Origin: Sarcina ventriculi
GTDB taxonomy: Bacteria > Bacillota > Clostridia > Clostridiales > Clostridiaceae
Direction of reading: 5' to 3'
NCBI RefSeq assembly: GCF_900456775.1
Contig: NZ_UAUL01000001.1
Coordinates: forward strand, 248,001 to 312,000
DNA length: 64,000 bases
Under the pieces are notes generated by a model. The model was not told the origin of the DNA, made no database searches, and saw nothing but the letters and a program-made list of their open reading frames with translations. Shown here piece after piece: positions 39,664 to 49,117 of the stretch (positions within the stretch are counted from its first letter, which is position 1; every line of letters begins with the position of its first letter). The position numbers were made by a program, and so were the translations under genes.

Positions 39664-41340
39664 TTAAAACTTTATAGCGCATTCATTTAAAATATTTAAT
39701 ATATCTTTATTGTTAATTACCACTCTTGGAATTTTAATTTGATTTTTTGATACACCCTTTTTAAATAAAGCTTCACTTACAAGCTTAAAAGTATCATTTT
39801 TTAAAACTATTATTTTAATTTCTCCTAGTTTTTTATTGTTCCTAGCTCTATCATAAGCTAAATTTGACTTTCTAAGTTCTTTATCTAACTTTTTCTCTAA
39901 TAAATTAACCTCTTCTTTAGACAATTTTTCTTTAAACTCGCAGTAAAAAACATATCTACCAGGTGTAATTGAATTATCAGGAATTGTTGTATAATCCATT
40001 AAATTAAATTTTTTCATAGAATTCTTTATGGCAGTTGTTAATTGTTCCTCATTAGTTTTTTCAGACACCATATTTAATACTTGATTTTTTCTACATACAA
40101 ATTCAATTTCCGGAGAATCGTTATAATAACTAACAACATTAACTATATCTCCTAATCTATATCTATATAACCCTGCATAATTAGTAATAACTATCTCATA
40201 TTTCTCTCCAACTTTTAATTCATTTATCAACAAAGTTTTTGGATTGTCATTATCTATTTCTTCAAAAGGAATAAATTCATAAAACACCGTATCTGGAATT
40301 ATAATATATCTTATCTTCTTGATATATGGATTAATACCAATTGTTCCTTCTGTCGCAGCATAAACTGGTGAATAAATAGGAAGATTATCTGTGTAATAAT
40401 TTACTTTATCATCATAAATTGAAAAATTTCCTCCTGTAACTGTTGCAATATACATAGTATTAGGCCATATATTTCTTATTACTCCCTTGAAACCTTTTTT
40501 AAACTCTATACTAAGTTCGTCAGCTCTTGTTGCATTAGGTTCTAAATAACCGTTTAAAATTTTTCTAACCTCTTCATCTAAATTAATTTTTTTATTTATT
40601 CTTCCTTTTTTAATATCATTTACTAAATCATTATAATTATCTTCAAGTATCCTAAATAAATCTAAAATATTAGAAATAAATGCTGCACTTATGTACGCTA
40701 AATTCTTTTCTTTAAGTGCAAATAATAAATGAAGATAATTAGCGCTATCTTTATCTTTTATTTCCATAACCTCAATAGGTGATGTATAAAAATATCTTAT
40801 TATATTTTTTATTCCTTTCATACCGCCAGATGTTGCAGAACATATAGGAATCCCCCCATTGGTATAAGTGGTAGTAACTATATCAGATACTGCAAGTCCT
40901 CTTTCATAATTCCAGTTATTTTTGAAGTTATCATATGCAAATCTATTTAACAGTATACCCATATATTTTGAAGCAATAAGTCTGCTTTTTTTAGTTGTTG
41001 GAATTAATTTTTGTTTTCCAGTTGTTCCTGATGTGTGTCCAAAATATTCAATTTTTCCACTAAATAATATATTCTCTTTTCCATTTACTATCTTCTCAAT
41101 ATAATCTTCATAAAAATCATAGTTAGTTATAGGAAAATTTTCCTTAAAATCTTTAATGCATTTAATATCTTTAAAATTATATTTAATTCCTATTTCACTT
41201 TTACAATTCAACTTTAAAATTTTAAGGAGAACTCTGCCATTTACTTTATAAGATTTTTCAGTATCCTTATTAAACTTTATCTTAATTAATAGCCCTGCTT
41301 TTAAATTTAATTTTAATAACTCTTTACTTATAATACTCAT
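39664..41340 (-). CDS. GH3-family acyl-adenylating/amido synthetase-like protein
   Basis: A 558-residue member of the GH3 (auxin-responsive promoter) family, a branch of adenylate-forming enzymes. The ATP loop is FGHTSGTTGKQKLIP (about residues 105-119), with YAATEGTIGINPY and YRYRLGDIVNVV further on and a C-terminal lid domain. Plant members join amino acids to hormone carboxylates; bacterial members are poorly known. It lies 100 bp downstream of an MGT glycosyltransferase on the same strand, so the two may act on one small molecule. Family is confident, substrate unknown. Confidence 0.88.
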   Translation of the reverse strand: MSIISKELLKLNLKAGLLIKIKFNKDTEKSYKVNGRVLLKILKLNCKSEIGIKYNFKDIKCIKDFKENFPITNYDFYEDYIEKIVNGKENILFSGKIEYFGHTSGTTGKQKLIPTTKKSRLIASKYMGILLNRFAYDNFKNNWNYERGLAVSDIVTTTYTNGGIPICSATSGGMKGIKNIIRYFYTSPIEVMEIKDKDSANYLHLLFALKEKNLAYISAAFISNILDLFRILEDNYNDLVNDIKKGRINKKINLDEEVRKILNGYLEPNATRADELSIEFKKGFKGVIRNIWPNTMYIATVTGGNFSIYDDKVNYYTDNLPIYSPVYAATEGTIGINPYIKKIRYIIIPDTVFYEFIPFEEIDNDNPKTLLINELKVGEKYEIVITNYAGLYRYRLGDIVNVVSYYNDSPEIEFVCRKNQVLNMVSEKTNEEQLTTAIKNSMKKFNLMDYTTIPDNSITPGRYVFYCEFKEKLSKEEVNLLEKKLDKELRKSNLAYDRARNNKKLGEIKIIVLKNDTFKLVSEALFKKGVSKNQIKIPRVVINNKDILNILNECAIKF

Positions 41341-41440
41341 AAACTTTTCCTATTAAAATTTTTCTATTAATATATTATGAAGATAAATGCTATTGTGTAT
41401 TTAACAAGTTAACTCTGTCATATTTTATTGCGAAAATATA

Positions 41441-42592
41441 TTAATCACTACCCAATTTCTCTTTTAATAAATCATTTATTAATTCAACTGCTCTCTCCTC
41501 TCCACCAACTTGTCTTACCTTTGTTCTCATTTTCATCATATTATCTTTATACCTATCATCATTTAAAATTTCATTAGCATAATTTCTTATTATATTAGAT
41601 GAAATATTATTTTTATTTATAACCCTTCCAAGTTCTAAATCTTCAATTCTCTTTCCCACAATTGGTTGATCAGCAGCTTGAGGTACAACTATTAAGGGTA
41701 CTCCAAAATACATAGCTTCACTTGTGCTATTCATACCTCCGTGGGTTATAAATAAATCTGTCCTTTTTAAAACTTCTATTTGCGGTACAAAGTTGTATAC
41801 ATAAAAGTTATTAGATATTTTCCCTAATTGTTCCTTTTTCAATATTTTTCCTATAGACATTATCACAATAACATCAGTATTTTTAAATGCCTCTATGCAA
41901 TTTTTAAAAAATTTTAGAGAATTATTAAATATAGTTCCTAAAGATACATAAATAATTTTATTTTTTATTTCATTAAAAGGAATATCATTTTTATCATTTC
42001 TATCTACAATTGAAGTTCCTACAAACTTCCATATCTTATCATCAAATCTATCATTATCAACTTGAAATTCTCTTGTAGTATATACAATATTTAAATCAGC
42101 AGGAATATCTGTAATCTCATCTATTATATCTTGCGTCTTAGTTTCAAAACTCTTTAATCGCCTTGAAAATGCAACTTTTCTAAAAGCTCTATTTCCTAAA
42201 AGCTTAAGCTTAAATCCACAATTATTAAATACTTGTTGTGATATTTCCTTGTTCCACGCAAAACATGAATATAAACGAACGGTAGGTTTATTAAGCTTGT
42301 CTCCTAATGCCTTACCTAAGAAAAACATCATTTCATAAACTATACAATCAGCATTCTTTCCAAGTTCTAAAGCCCTATCATATACTCTTCTAACATTTTT
42401 CTCTGTAAAAGGTCTTTTATTATCAAAATCATAAGTTTCAAAAACCGCTCCTGTTGGCTCAATTTTACTTCTAAACTCTTCTGAAACTAAATAAGTAACA
42501 TCATGTCCTGCACGAACTAATGCTTTAGTAAGACCTATTGTTGGATTCACGTGACCATGTGCTGGAACATTTATTATAAGTATTTTTGCCAT
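41441..42592 (-). CDS. MGT-type (macrolide family) glycosyltransferase
   Basis: A 383-residue GT1/GT-B enzyme. The N-terminus INVPAHGHVNPTIGLTKALV is the acceptor-domain start with the catalytic His. The C-terminal donor site has IYVSLGTIFNN and FITHGGMNSTSEAMYFGVPLIVVPQAADQ (split over the nucleotide-sugar motif). Such enzymes glycosylate macrolides, flavonoids, lipids or similar hydrophobic molecules. AGGAGG precedes the ATG. No polyketide or peptide synthesis genes lie nearby. Confidence 0.92.
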   Translation of the reverse strand: MAKILIINVPAHGHVNPTIGLTKALVRAGHDVTYLVSEEFRSKIEPTGAVFETYDFDNKRPFTEKNVRRVYDRALELGKNADCIVYEMMFFLGKALGDKLNKPTVRLYSCFAWNKEISQQVFNNCGFKLKLLGNRAFRKVAFSRRLKSFETKTQDIIDEITDIPADLNIVYTTREFQVDNDRFDDKIWKFVGTSIVDRNDKNDIPFNEIKNKIIYVSLGTIFNNSLKFFKNCIEAFKNTDVIVIMSIGKILKKEQLGKISNNFYVYNFVPQIEVLKRTDLFITHGGMNSTSEAMYFGVPLIVVPQAADQPIVGKRIEDLELGRVINKNNISSNIIRNYANEILNDDRYKDNMMKMRTKVRQVGGEERAVELINDLLKEKLGSD

Positions 42593-42938
42593 TTTATTAT
42601 CCTCCTAATGTAAAATCTTTATTAAAATTATTTACTTTAACTTATATACTTTTCTATATTTGTAGTTTATATTGTTTATGTATATTATTCAAGAATCAAA
42701 AAACTTGTAATGTATAGATAAATTACATTTTTATAAATTATGTATTTTTTCTACACTTGTAGTTTTACTCTTTTTAACTAATAATATATTATAAGAATAA
42801 ATTTATAACTTATTATTTTAAAAAAGGAGTATTTTATGAAGATAACTTAAGAAATCATGCTACAATAATTATACTTAATATTGACATATATTTTTTTATT
42901 ATAGATATTAGTAAAATTTATGAATGAGGGGACTATAT
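42593..42938. other. AT-rich intergenic region with an aborted four-codon ORF
   Basis: This 346-bp gap holds a minor hairpin (TGTAAT 42706-42711 with ATTACA 42722-42727). It also has AAAAAAGGAG followed by ATG-AAG-ATA-ACT-TAA (42836-42850), a good ribosome site before a four-codon frame, and then the GAGGGG ribosome site of the next gene. I see no RNA gene or clear operator. Confidence 0.45.
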
Positions 42939-44189
42939 ATGAAAAAAAAAGATATATTAGAATTAAAAAAAAGACTTAAAAAAGATAAGTGTACATTTAC
43001 TAAAGTATGTGGTTGTTATGTAAATGGTGAAAAAAATATTATCTTAAATTTTAATGAAACATTTTTAAATTTAGAGGAAGATGAATTCTTTAAATATCTA
43101 GAAATCGCCAAAAAAACTTTATCTGGAACAATAGGAAATAATATTTTAGAATTAGATTTTTCTAACGAAGAAAATACAAATAATAAACAACAGTTTTTGT
43201 TAAAACTAAGAAATAGCAAATTAAAAGATGAACTTATTCTGAATGATTTTTATAAATCAATTATAGATAACTATAACTATGAAGGCAATTTTTTAATATT
43301 ACTTTTTCATGATGCTTATGATGTTATTACTAAAACTTCTGACAATTTAAAGCTTGATGAATCAGAGGAAGTATATGAATATATATTGTGTGCTGTATGT
43401 CCTGTATCACTTTCAAAACCAGGTCTTGGCTACTTTGAAAAAGACAATAAAATTGCAGCAATTGATAGAGATTGGGTTATTGAAGCTCCAAGCCTTGGAT
43501 TTATATATCCTGCATTTATAGATCGTAGTTCAGATGTTAATTCTGTTATGTACTATACAAAAAATGTAAAGAATCCTCAAACTGAAATAATGAATTATGT
43601 TCTTGGATGCAATTCTAAACAAACTGCCACAGAACAAAAAGAAACCTTTACTAATATTATTCATAATGCTGTTGGAGCTAATGAAAAAGAATCAGAGCAT
43701 ATATTTATGGAAATACAAGAAACTCTTAATAATTTAATAGATGAACATAATATTATAAACGATAATAATGCAGAATCTATAATTTTAACTAAAGAAATGG
43801 TACAAGATATCTTATCTGAAAATGAGATAGCTGAAGACATCGCTGCTAAAATTGAAGAATCTTACACTGAAAGCTTTGATGATGCTCCTCCTTTAGCAGA
43901 ACATCTAATTGACACAAAAGCACTACAAATTAATGCTCAAAGAAAAAAAGAGGAAAAACTTGAAAAACAAGTTCAAACACTACAAGATGAACTAGAGAAA
44001 GTCAGACAAGATAGTTCTTTAAATCTAGAAGATAATAATGATTTTTCAAATTATGATATCCTTCTACAAGTAAAACCTGAAAAAGTAGCAGAAATTAAAA
44101 GTCAAATAATTGATGGAAAAAAATATATCATTATACCAGTTGAAGATGACGAACAAACTAATGTAAATGGTGTAAATAAACTACTTTAA
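42939..44189 (+). CDS. DUF4317 family protein
   Basis: A 416-residue cytoplasmic protein of the DUF4317 family found in clostridia. It begins MKKKDILELKKRLKK and has KVCGCYVNGEKNIILNFNETF near residue 20-40, which I recognise as typical. A coiled coil (residues about 325-370, RKKEEKLEKQVQTLQDELEKV, split here by one residue run) precedes a short C-terminal beta segment ending in a Val/Ile-rich strand. The start at 42939 (GAGGGG upstream) is preferred over an in-frame ATG at 42924. The function of the family is unknown. Confidence 0.83.
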   Translation: MKKKDILELKKRLKKDKCTFTKVCGCYVNGEKNIILNFNETFLNLEEDEFFKYLEIAKKTLSGTIGNNILELDFSNEENTNNKQQFLLKLRNSKLKDELILNDFYKSIIDNYNYEGNFLILLFHDAYDVITKTSDNLKLDESEEVYEYILCAVCPVSLSKPGLGYFEKDNKIAAIDRDWVIEAPSLGFIYPAFIDRSSDVNSVMYYTKNVKNPQTEIMNYVLGCNSKQTATEQKETFTNIIHNAVGANEKESEHIFMEIQETLNNLIDEHNIINDNNAESIILTKEMVQDILSENEIAEDIAAKIEESYTESFDDAPPLAEHLIDTKALQINAQRKKEEKLEKQVQTLQDELEKVRQDSSLNLEDNNDFSNYDILLQVKPEKVAEIKSQIIDGKKYIIIPVEDDEQTNVNGVNKLL

Positions 44190-44193
44190 AGAA

Positions 44194-44240
44194 AAATAAT
44201 CTATTGCAATTAAAAATATTAATCGTGCAATAGATTATTT
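44194..44240 (+). terminator. Terminator after the DUF4317 gene
   Basis: A 15-bp stem AAATAATCTATTGCA / TGCAATAGATTATTT with a 17-nt loop and a T-rich end. Confidence 0.82.
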
Positions 44241-44312
44241 ATTTTCTATTATGTATTTGATATAAAAATCTAGTTTTGATATAATATTTCTAAAAACTTA
44301 GGAGGAATATAA

Positions 44313-44663
44313 ATGTTTGAAAACGATACATATAAAGAAAATATAAAATCATTTAAAAAGGTTCTTTCTTCAGAAGCAGATAAATTATTATCTAATGAAA
44401 ACTTAGCTACCGTATATATTGGTAGAGAAACATGTCCATTTTGCCGTAAATTTGCTAAAACATTAGGAGGCTTAACTGACAAACTTAATACAACTATTTA
44501 TTACGTAGATAGTGCAGATTTTTCAGATGACGAGATAAATTCATTTAGATCAAAATACAATGTTGTAACAGTTCCAGGATTTATCGTTAGTAAAAACGGA
44601 CAAATAGACGTTCGCTGCGATTCTTCAACTCCAGAAAATGAAATATTAAATATGTTAAAATAA
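44313..44663 (+). CDS. Thioredoxin-like protein (bacteriocin transport accessory-like)
   Basis: A 116-residue thioredoxin-fold protein with active site TCPFC (about residues 41-45, CxxC) and the cis-proline in VTVPGF. It resembles PedC/BrcD-type accessory thioredoxins and glutaredoxin-like proteins of Firmicutes. No signal peptide is visible, so it is a cytoplasmic thiol-disulfide oxidoreductase. AGGAGG precedes the ATG. No bacteriocin gene is near, so the accessory name is only a family label. Confidence 0.85.
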   Translation: MFENDTYKENIKSFKKVLSSEADKLLSNENLATVYIGRETCPFCRKFAKTLGGLTDKLNTTIYYVDSADFSDDEINSFRSKYNVVTVPGFIVSKNGQIDVRCDSSTPENEILNMLK

Positions 44664-44696
44664 TGTAGATATCAAAAACATTAATTACATATAAAA

Positions 44697-44741
44697 AAAC
44701 TGTATCGGATTTTTAATTACTAATAAATTCTGATACAGTTT
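44697..44741. terminator. Terminator after the thioredoxin-like gene
   Basis: A stem AAACTGTATC / GATACAGTTT, extendable inward with some mismatches, preceded by A-run and followed by T-rich sequence. Confidence 0.75.
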
Positions 44742-44843
44742 ATATTTTATCTTTATACTTAAAATTCTAATTTTACACTTTTTATTAAGCAAACTTTAAA
44801 TCTAAACTTTTGTTATTAATAATAGATAAAACTGTGTTTCTTT

Positions 44844-46664
44844 TTACTCTGTATAAATATCTATTAATTTTTTTGTAACTTTTCCTATTTCAAATAATTC
44901 TTTGCTTTTTTTATATATTTCATATATATCTTTATCATAATTTCTTTTATCTAAATAATATTTTTTCATGTCATTATACAGATATATCGCATCATTTTTT
45001 ACTTTAAAATCATGATCTCCAAAATAAGTCTGCCATGCCTCATTAAAATTTTCACTAGTTATTAATCCAAAATACCCAGAATTTCCTCCAGCAATAACTT
45101 TTTTAGATGCAGCCATTGCTTCAATTGCAACCCTGCCTGTTCCAAGCACACAATCACTACCTACATAATATTTATTTACATCTATTTGATTTCCAGTAAA
45201 ATGAATTACTTCTTCTTTTAATTCTTTATTAATTTCATCCCCTAAATCTTTTAATTCTTTATACCCAGGTCCATCCCCAACTATTACCGCTTCATATTTT
45301 ATATTTTCATTTATTCTTAAATCTCTAACTACTGTAATTAAATTTTTACAAACATTTATCTTCTCCCAAGCCATCCTACTACAGTAAGTTATACACATAG
45401 TATCCCTTGATATATTATATTTTCTTCTTAAAAGTTGACTTGTATTATTAGCATAATTTTTATAAGCTATTCCATTTGGAATAACTATAGAGTTTATTCC
45501 AAATTTTAATAACCACTTATATACTGGAATACTAACACTAATAACACTATCTGCTATCTTCAATGTATTACCCAATATATCATAATAATACATGCCATGA
45601 ATTGTAAATACACTCTTTATATTCATTTTTTTTGCAGCTTCCACTACAAGATTTCCAGATGATGACTGGTGTGCATGAACTACGCTAATTTTCTCTAATT
45701 CAAATATATTATATATCTCATTTAAAAAATTGTTTCTTTTTGTACTATCCATTTCTATTGATAATGGAAAATCTATATTATAAATTTTACAATTTAATTT
45801 TTCAAACTCTTGCGCTAATGGTCCATCACTAGCTACCACCGTTACCTTTATACCATCTTTTATTAATTGCTTTGTAAGTGTTAGTACATGAGTTTCTGTT
45901 CCTCCGATATTAAATTTATCTAACACTAATAATACACTTAATTCCTTTTTATTTATCTTGTCTTTTTCTGCGCTACAATTAGGATAATATATCCTTGATC
46001 TTTGTCCTTCATGAGACCTATAAAAATACAATGCTTTTTCTATATTATCTATTCCATTAATAACAGATTTTTGTATAAACTCATAATCTTCTGCTCCTGC
46101 CAATTTTCTTGTTAATCCGCCAATCTCATCAAATATACTTCCCTTAAAAAGTATAGTTCCAAAACAAACAGGGCTTCTCCCCTGTGCAAAATCTTCTAAA
46201 ATTTCATTTTTTCCATATACAACAAAATTAGGTTCAACTCTAGCCCTATTTATATCATCTTCAAAGACATAATAATTTGAGCCAACCATCATTATATCTT
46301 GATTTTCTTCTAAATATTTAACTTGAAGTTTTATTCTATTCTTATGTGAAACATCATCACTATCTTGCATAGCTATATATTCTCCTTGTGCCAGATACAT
46401 TCCAACAGTAACAGCACCAGAAAATCCTATATTTTTAGGCATTTTCAAAAATTTTATTCTGTTCTTCTCACGACTACTACGTCTATTTATCCATGCTTTT
46501 ATAAGTTTCACACTATTATCTGTCGAACAATCATCTACTATGATTATTTCTATATTTTTATATGACTGATTTATTAATGAATTCAAACATTGTTCAACAT
46601 ATTTTCCATTATTATAATTAGAAACAACAATACTTACTAGACCCTTTATTCTGTTATTTCCCAT
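44844..46664 (-). CDS. Two-domain glycosyltransferase (GT2-GT4 fusion)
   Basis: A 606-residue fusion. Residues about 8-240 form a GT2 domain (LVSIVVSNYNNGKYVEQCL, IIIVDDCSTDNS, QDSDDVSH with the DxD-like site). Residues about 250-600 form a GT4 GT-B domain (VLDKFNIGGTETHVLTLTK, VHAHQSSSGN, GTGRVAIEAMAASKKV). I start at 46664, where GGAGG lies 8 nt upstream, rather than at 46700. It is paralogous in layout to the divergent gene 47126-48994. The sugar product is unknown; spore-surface or cell-surface glycosylation is plausible. Confidence 0.9.
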   Translation of the reverse strand: MGNNRIKGLVSIVVSNYNNGKYVEQCLNSLINQSYKNIEIIIVDDCSTDNSVKLIKAWINRRSSREKNRIKFLKMPKNIGFSGAVTVGMYLAQGEYIAMQDSDDVSHKNRIKLQVKYLEENQDIMMVGSNYYVFEDDINRARVEPNFVVYGKNEILEDFAQGRSPVCFGTILFKGSIFDEIGGLTRKLAGAEDYEFIQKSVINGIDNIEKALYFYRSHEGQRSRIYYPNCSAEKDKINKKELSVLLVLDKFNIGGTETHVLTLTKQLIKDGIKVTVVASDGPLAQEFEKLNCKIYNIDFPLSIEMDSTKRNNFLNEIYNIFELEKISVVHAHQSSSGNLVVEAAKKMNIKSVFTIHGMYYYDILGNTLKIADSVISVSIPVYKWLLKFGINSIVIPNGIAYKNYANNTSQLLRRKYNISRDTMCITYCSRMAWEKINVCKNLITVVRDLRINENIKYEAVIVGDGPGYKELKDLGDEINKELKEEVIHFTGNQIDVNKYYVGSDCVLGTGRVAIEAMAASKKVIAGGNSGYFGLITSENFNEAWQTYFGDHDFKVKNDAIYLYNDMKKYYLDKRNYDKDIYEIYKKSKELFEIGKVTKKLIDIYTE

Positions 46665-46737
46665 CAACTCAGCCTCCAAACATTCGTTATCAATATACAT
46701 AATATGCTAAATATATGTTTTTTGTTTGGTTGTTTTA

Positions 46738-46764
46738 ACATTTTTTTCAGAAAATCATATATTA
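46738..46764 (+). promoter_or_regulatory. Sigma-K-like promoter
   Basis: AC (46738-46739), 16 bp, then CATATATTA (46756-46764) fits the AC-N16-CATAnnnTA pattern of mother-cell sigma-K promoters, about 48 bp before the gene at 46813. The minus strand of the same 112-bp gap has a weaker AC-N17-CATATT. This would place both glycosyltransferase genes in late sporulation. The motif is short, so chance is possible. Confidence 0.45.
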
Positions 46765-46812
46765 AATATGTAAAAAAATAACCCAAATTTAATCTATAAA
46801 GGAGACTTCCAA

Positions 46813-47121
46813 ATGCAAAGAACTTATAATACAAAGATTATAAACCGCTCTAAAAACAGTAATGCTTTATATATTAGGCTTATAAATCCATGCCCTAATC
46901 CCAATACAATTGCACTAGTTATATATGATTATACAAATTGCACTCCCCAAATTGCCTACAATACCACTTTGTACCTAAATGCGAAATCAATTAAAGCATT
47001 AACTTTTCCATTAGTATCTCAAAATTATGATGATTGCTTAAATATTAAAATATACAGGATATCATATACTACTCCAAATCATTTTATTCAATTATCATAT
47101 AAAGAACTATTTATTAATTAA
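46813..47121 (+). CDS. Hypothetical small protein before a glycosyltransferase
   Basis: A 102-residue protein with no signal peptide or membrane helix. It looks beta-rich, with alternating hydrophobic strands (ALYIRLINPCPNPNTIALVIYD) and few charged residues. Such beta-sandwich-like proteins occur among clostridial spore-coat-associated small proteins, but I recognise no family. AAAGGAG precedes the ATG and the stop is 4 nt before the following glycosyltransferase start, so they are co-translated. It could be the protein that the glycosyltransferase decorates. Confidence 0.7.
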   Translation: MQRTYNTKIINRSKNSNALYIRLINPCPNPNTIALVIYDYTNCTPQIAYNTTLYLNAKSIKALTFPLVSQNYDDCLNIKIYRISYTTPNHFIQLSYKELFIN

Positions 47122-47125
47122 TAAC

Positions 47126-48994
47126 ATGAATAAGCTAAGTATAATTTTAATTCATAATTGTAACAATATCGATAATTCTTTAAATAATATATTTAATCAA
47201 ACTTTTATTAACTTTGAAGTTTTTATAATAACATATACAAAAAATTTAAAATTACCTAAATTAACTGAAAACAAAATTCATATAATAGAGCCTTATAATA
47301 ACTTCTCTATATTTAATGAATTAATTTCACTATCTGCATCACTTCCTGGGGATTTTATTACTTTTATGAACAGCTCTGATATAAATGCCTTTGAAAGATT
47401 TGAAAAACAAATACTATTTATGAATTTAAATAATTTAAATATTTGCTCTTGTTTAGAAATGCCACTTCATAACAATATACAACAAAAACAAGCTTTAATT
47501 GAATCTAATAACTTTATAACCAGTGATGATATTAATTCTGTTATTTCAGCTTCCTATCTACCATTAGATTTGTATACATTTGTGTTTAGAAAAAGCTTTT
47601 TCATTAAAATATTATATTACTCAAGTTATTATTTTTTCACATCTGAAATTGACTTAATACTATATTTCCTGCGTTTCGAAAACATAAGTAAAATACCTGA
47701 AGTACTTTATTATGTAGATAACCCTAAAATACCTTATGATGAATGCTTAAACTATTATTTAGGCCCAAATACAACCAACAAACTAGCAATATTTAATGAA
47801 AATAAAACACTAGATAACCAATATTATTTTAATGAAATAATAAACTCAAGGAAAAAAACTACGAAAGACAATAAAAAATATAAATATACTATTGTTTCTA
47901 TCTTAAACTACTTTAACATTGGTGGTACTGAAAGCTATATTATAAATTTGGCAAAAAAATTAAAAAAAGAAAATATTAATTTATGTATACTAACAAACAA
48001 GTGCTTTAATAAAGAAGTATTTGCTTTTTATAATATAGAATTTCACGTGTTAAATTTATATAATAAGAAGGAATTAACAACTACTATTTCAAGCATTAAT
48101 AATATAAAAGTCATTCAAATTCACATGAATGAAGATATTAACTTATGTAAAGTAATTAAATCTATAATAGATGTTCCTTTAGTACTAACAATACATGGTA
48201 TATATTATTCTCAAAAATTACTTAGTAATTATCTATCTTATATAGATAAAGTTGTTTTTGTAAGTGATTATTCAAAAAAATATTATAACCAACTAATGAC
48301 ACAATTATCTTTTAAAGAAAATGTAACTATTCCCAATGGTATAGAAAACTCCATTAAAAATATTAATTGTAAAAATATACTAAGAAATACACTTAAAATC
48401 CAAAAAAACTCAATAATTATACTATACTGTAGTAGGCTATCATATAATAAATCAAATTTAGCCATGCTTTTTTTAGAAAGCTTCAAAAACATAGCAAAAA
48501 AAAACAAAAAAATTTTTGCTGTTATTATAGGACATGGAAATTACTATAAACAAATTAATGAATTAAGTTATAATATAAATTTAGAATTAAAAGAAAACAA
48601 AATATTTACTTTAGCAAATAGATTTAATATTTTTGATTATTATAATGACAGCGATTTAATTATAGGTACTGGAAGAGTAGCACTTGAAGCTATGAGCATA
48701 GGCAAACCTGTTATTTCATTTGGCTCAAACGGAGAGGTAAATATTATAAATAAAAATACCATTGAAAAAATGATTAATTCAAATTTTGGAGATCATTCAT
48801 CTTCTTCTCCAAAGTTTGATAATAAATTAATTATTGAGAAACTTAGTACATCAATTAATCTACTAATTAACTCTAAGGAAAAATCAAAAAAACTAGGAAA
48901 TTGGAATAAATTTTATGTAGAAAAACATCTTTCTTTAGATGCTATAAGCAAATTTTATATCAAATTATGCGAAAACGAAAATTTCAATGAATAA
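47126..48994 (+). CDS. Two-domain glycosyltransferase (degenerate GT2-GT4 fusion)
   Basis: A 622-residue protein with the same order as the divergent gene 44844-46664. The N-terminal GT2-like domain (LSIILIHNCNNIDNSLNNIF, FITFMNSSDINAFERF) has lost the usual DDxS and DxD acidic residues (NSSDI in their place), so it may be inactive. The C-terminal GT4 domain looks complete (LNYFNIGGTESYIINLAKKL, IPNGIENS, GTGRVALEAMSIGKPVISFG). It follows the 102-residue hypothetical gene by 4 nt. Probably surface or spore glycosylation. Confidence 0.88.
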   Translation: MNKLSIILIHNCNNIDNSLNNIFNQTFINFEVFIITYTKNLKLPKLTENKIHIIEPYNNFSIFNELISLSASLPGDFITFMNSSDINAFERFEKQILFMNLNNLNICSCLEMPLHNNIQQKQALIESNNFITSDDINSVISASYLPLDLYTFVFRKSFFIKILYYSSYYFFTSEIDLILYFLRFENISKIPEVLYYVDNPKIPYDECLNYYLGPNTTNKLAIFNENKTLDNQYYFNEIINSRKKTTKDNKKYKYTIVSILNYFNIGGTESYIINLAKKLKKENINLCILTNKCFNKEVFAFYNIEFHVLNLYNKKELTTTISSINNIKVIQIHMNEDINLCKVIKSIIDVPLVLTIHGIYYSQKLLSNYLSYIDKVVFVSDYSKKYYNQLMTQLSFKENVTIPNGIENSIKNINCKNILRNTLKIQKNSIIILYCSRLSYNKSNLAMLFLESFKNIAKKNKKIFAVIIGHGNYYKQINELSYNINLELKENKIFTLANRFNIFDYYNDSDLIIGTGRVALEAMSIGKPVISFGSNGEVNIINKNTIEKMINSNFGDHSSSSPKFDNKLIIEKLSTSINLLINSKEKSKKLGNWNKFYVEKHLSLDAISKFYIKLCENENFNE

Positions 48995-49020
48995 TACAAA
49001 AATTATAAAGCATTAATAAA

Positions 49021-49059
49021 AGAGTAGAAAATAACTAAACTACTATTATTTTCTACTCT
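49021..49059. terminator. Bidirectional terminator
   Basis: A 14-bp perfect stem AGAGTAGAAAATAA / TTATTTTCTACTCT with an 11-nt loop between convergent genes. Confidence 0.83.
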
Positions 49060-49117
49060 TATCTAAGCATAATTAAATCTATTTACAATTAAAAAACTTA
49101 ATACAATAAATCTAAAA

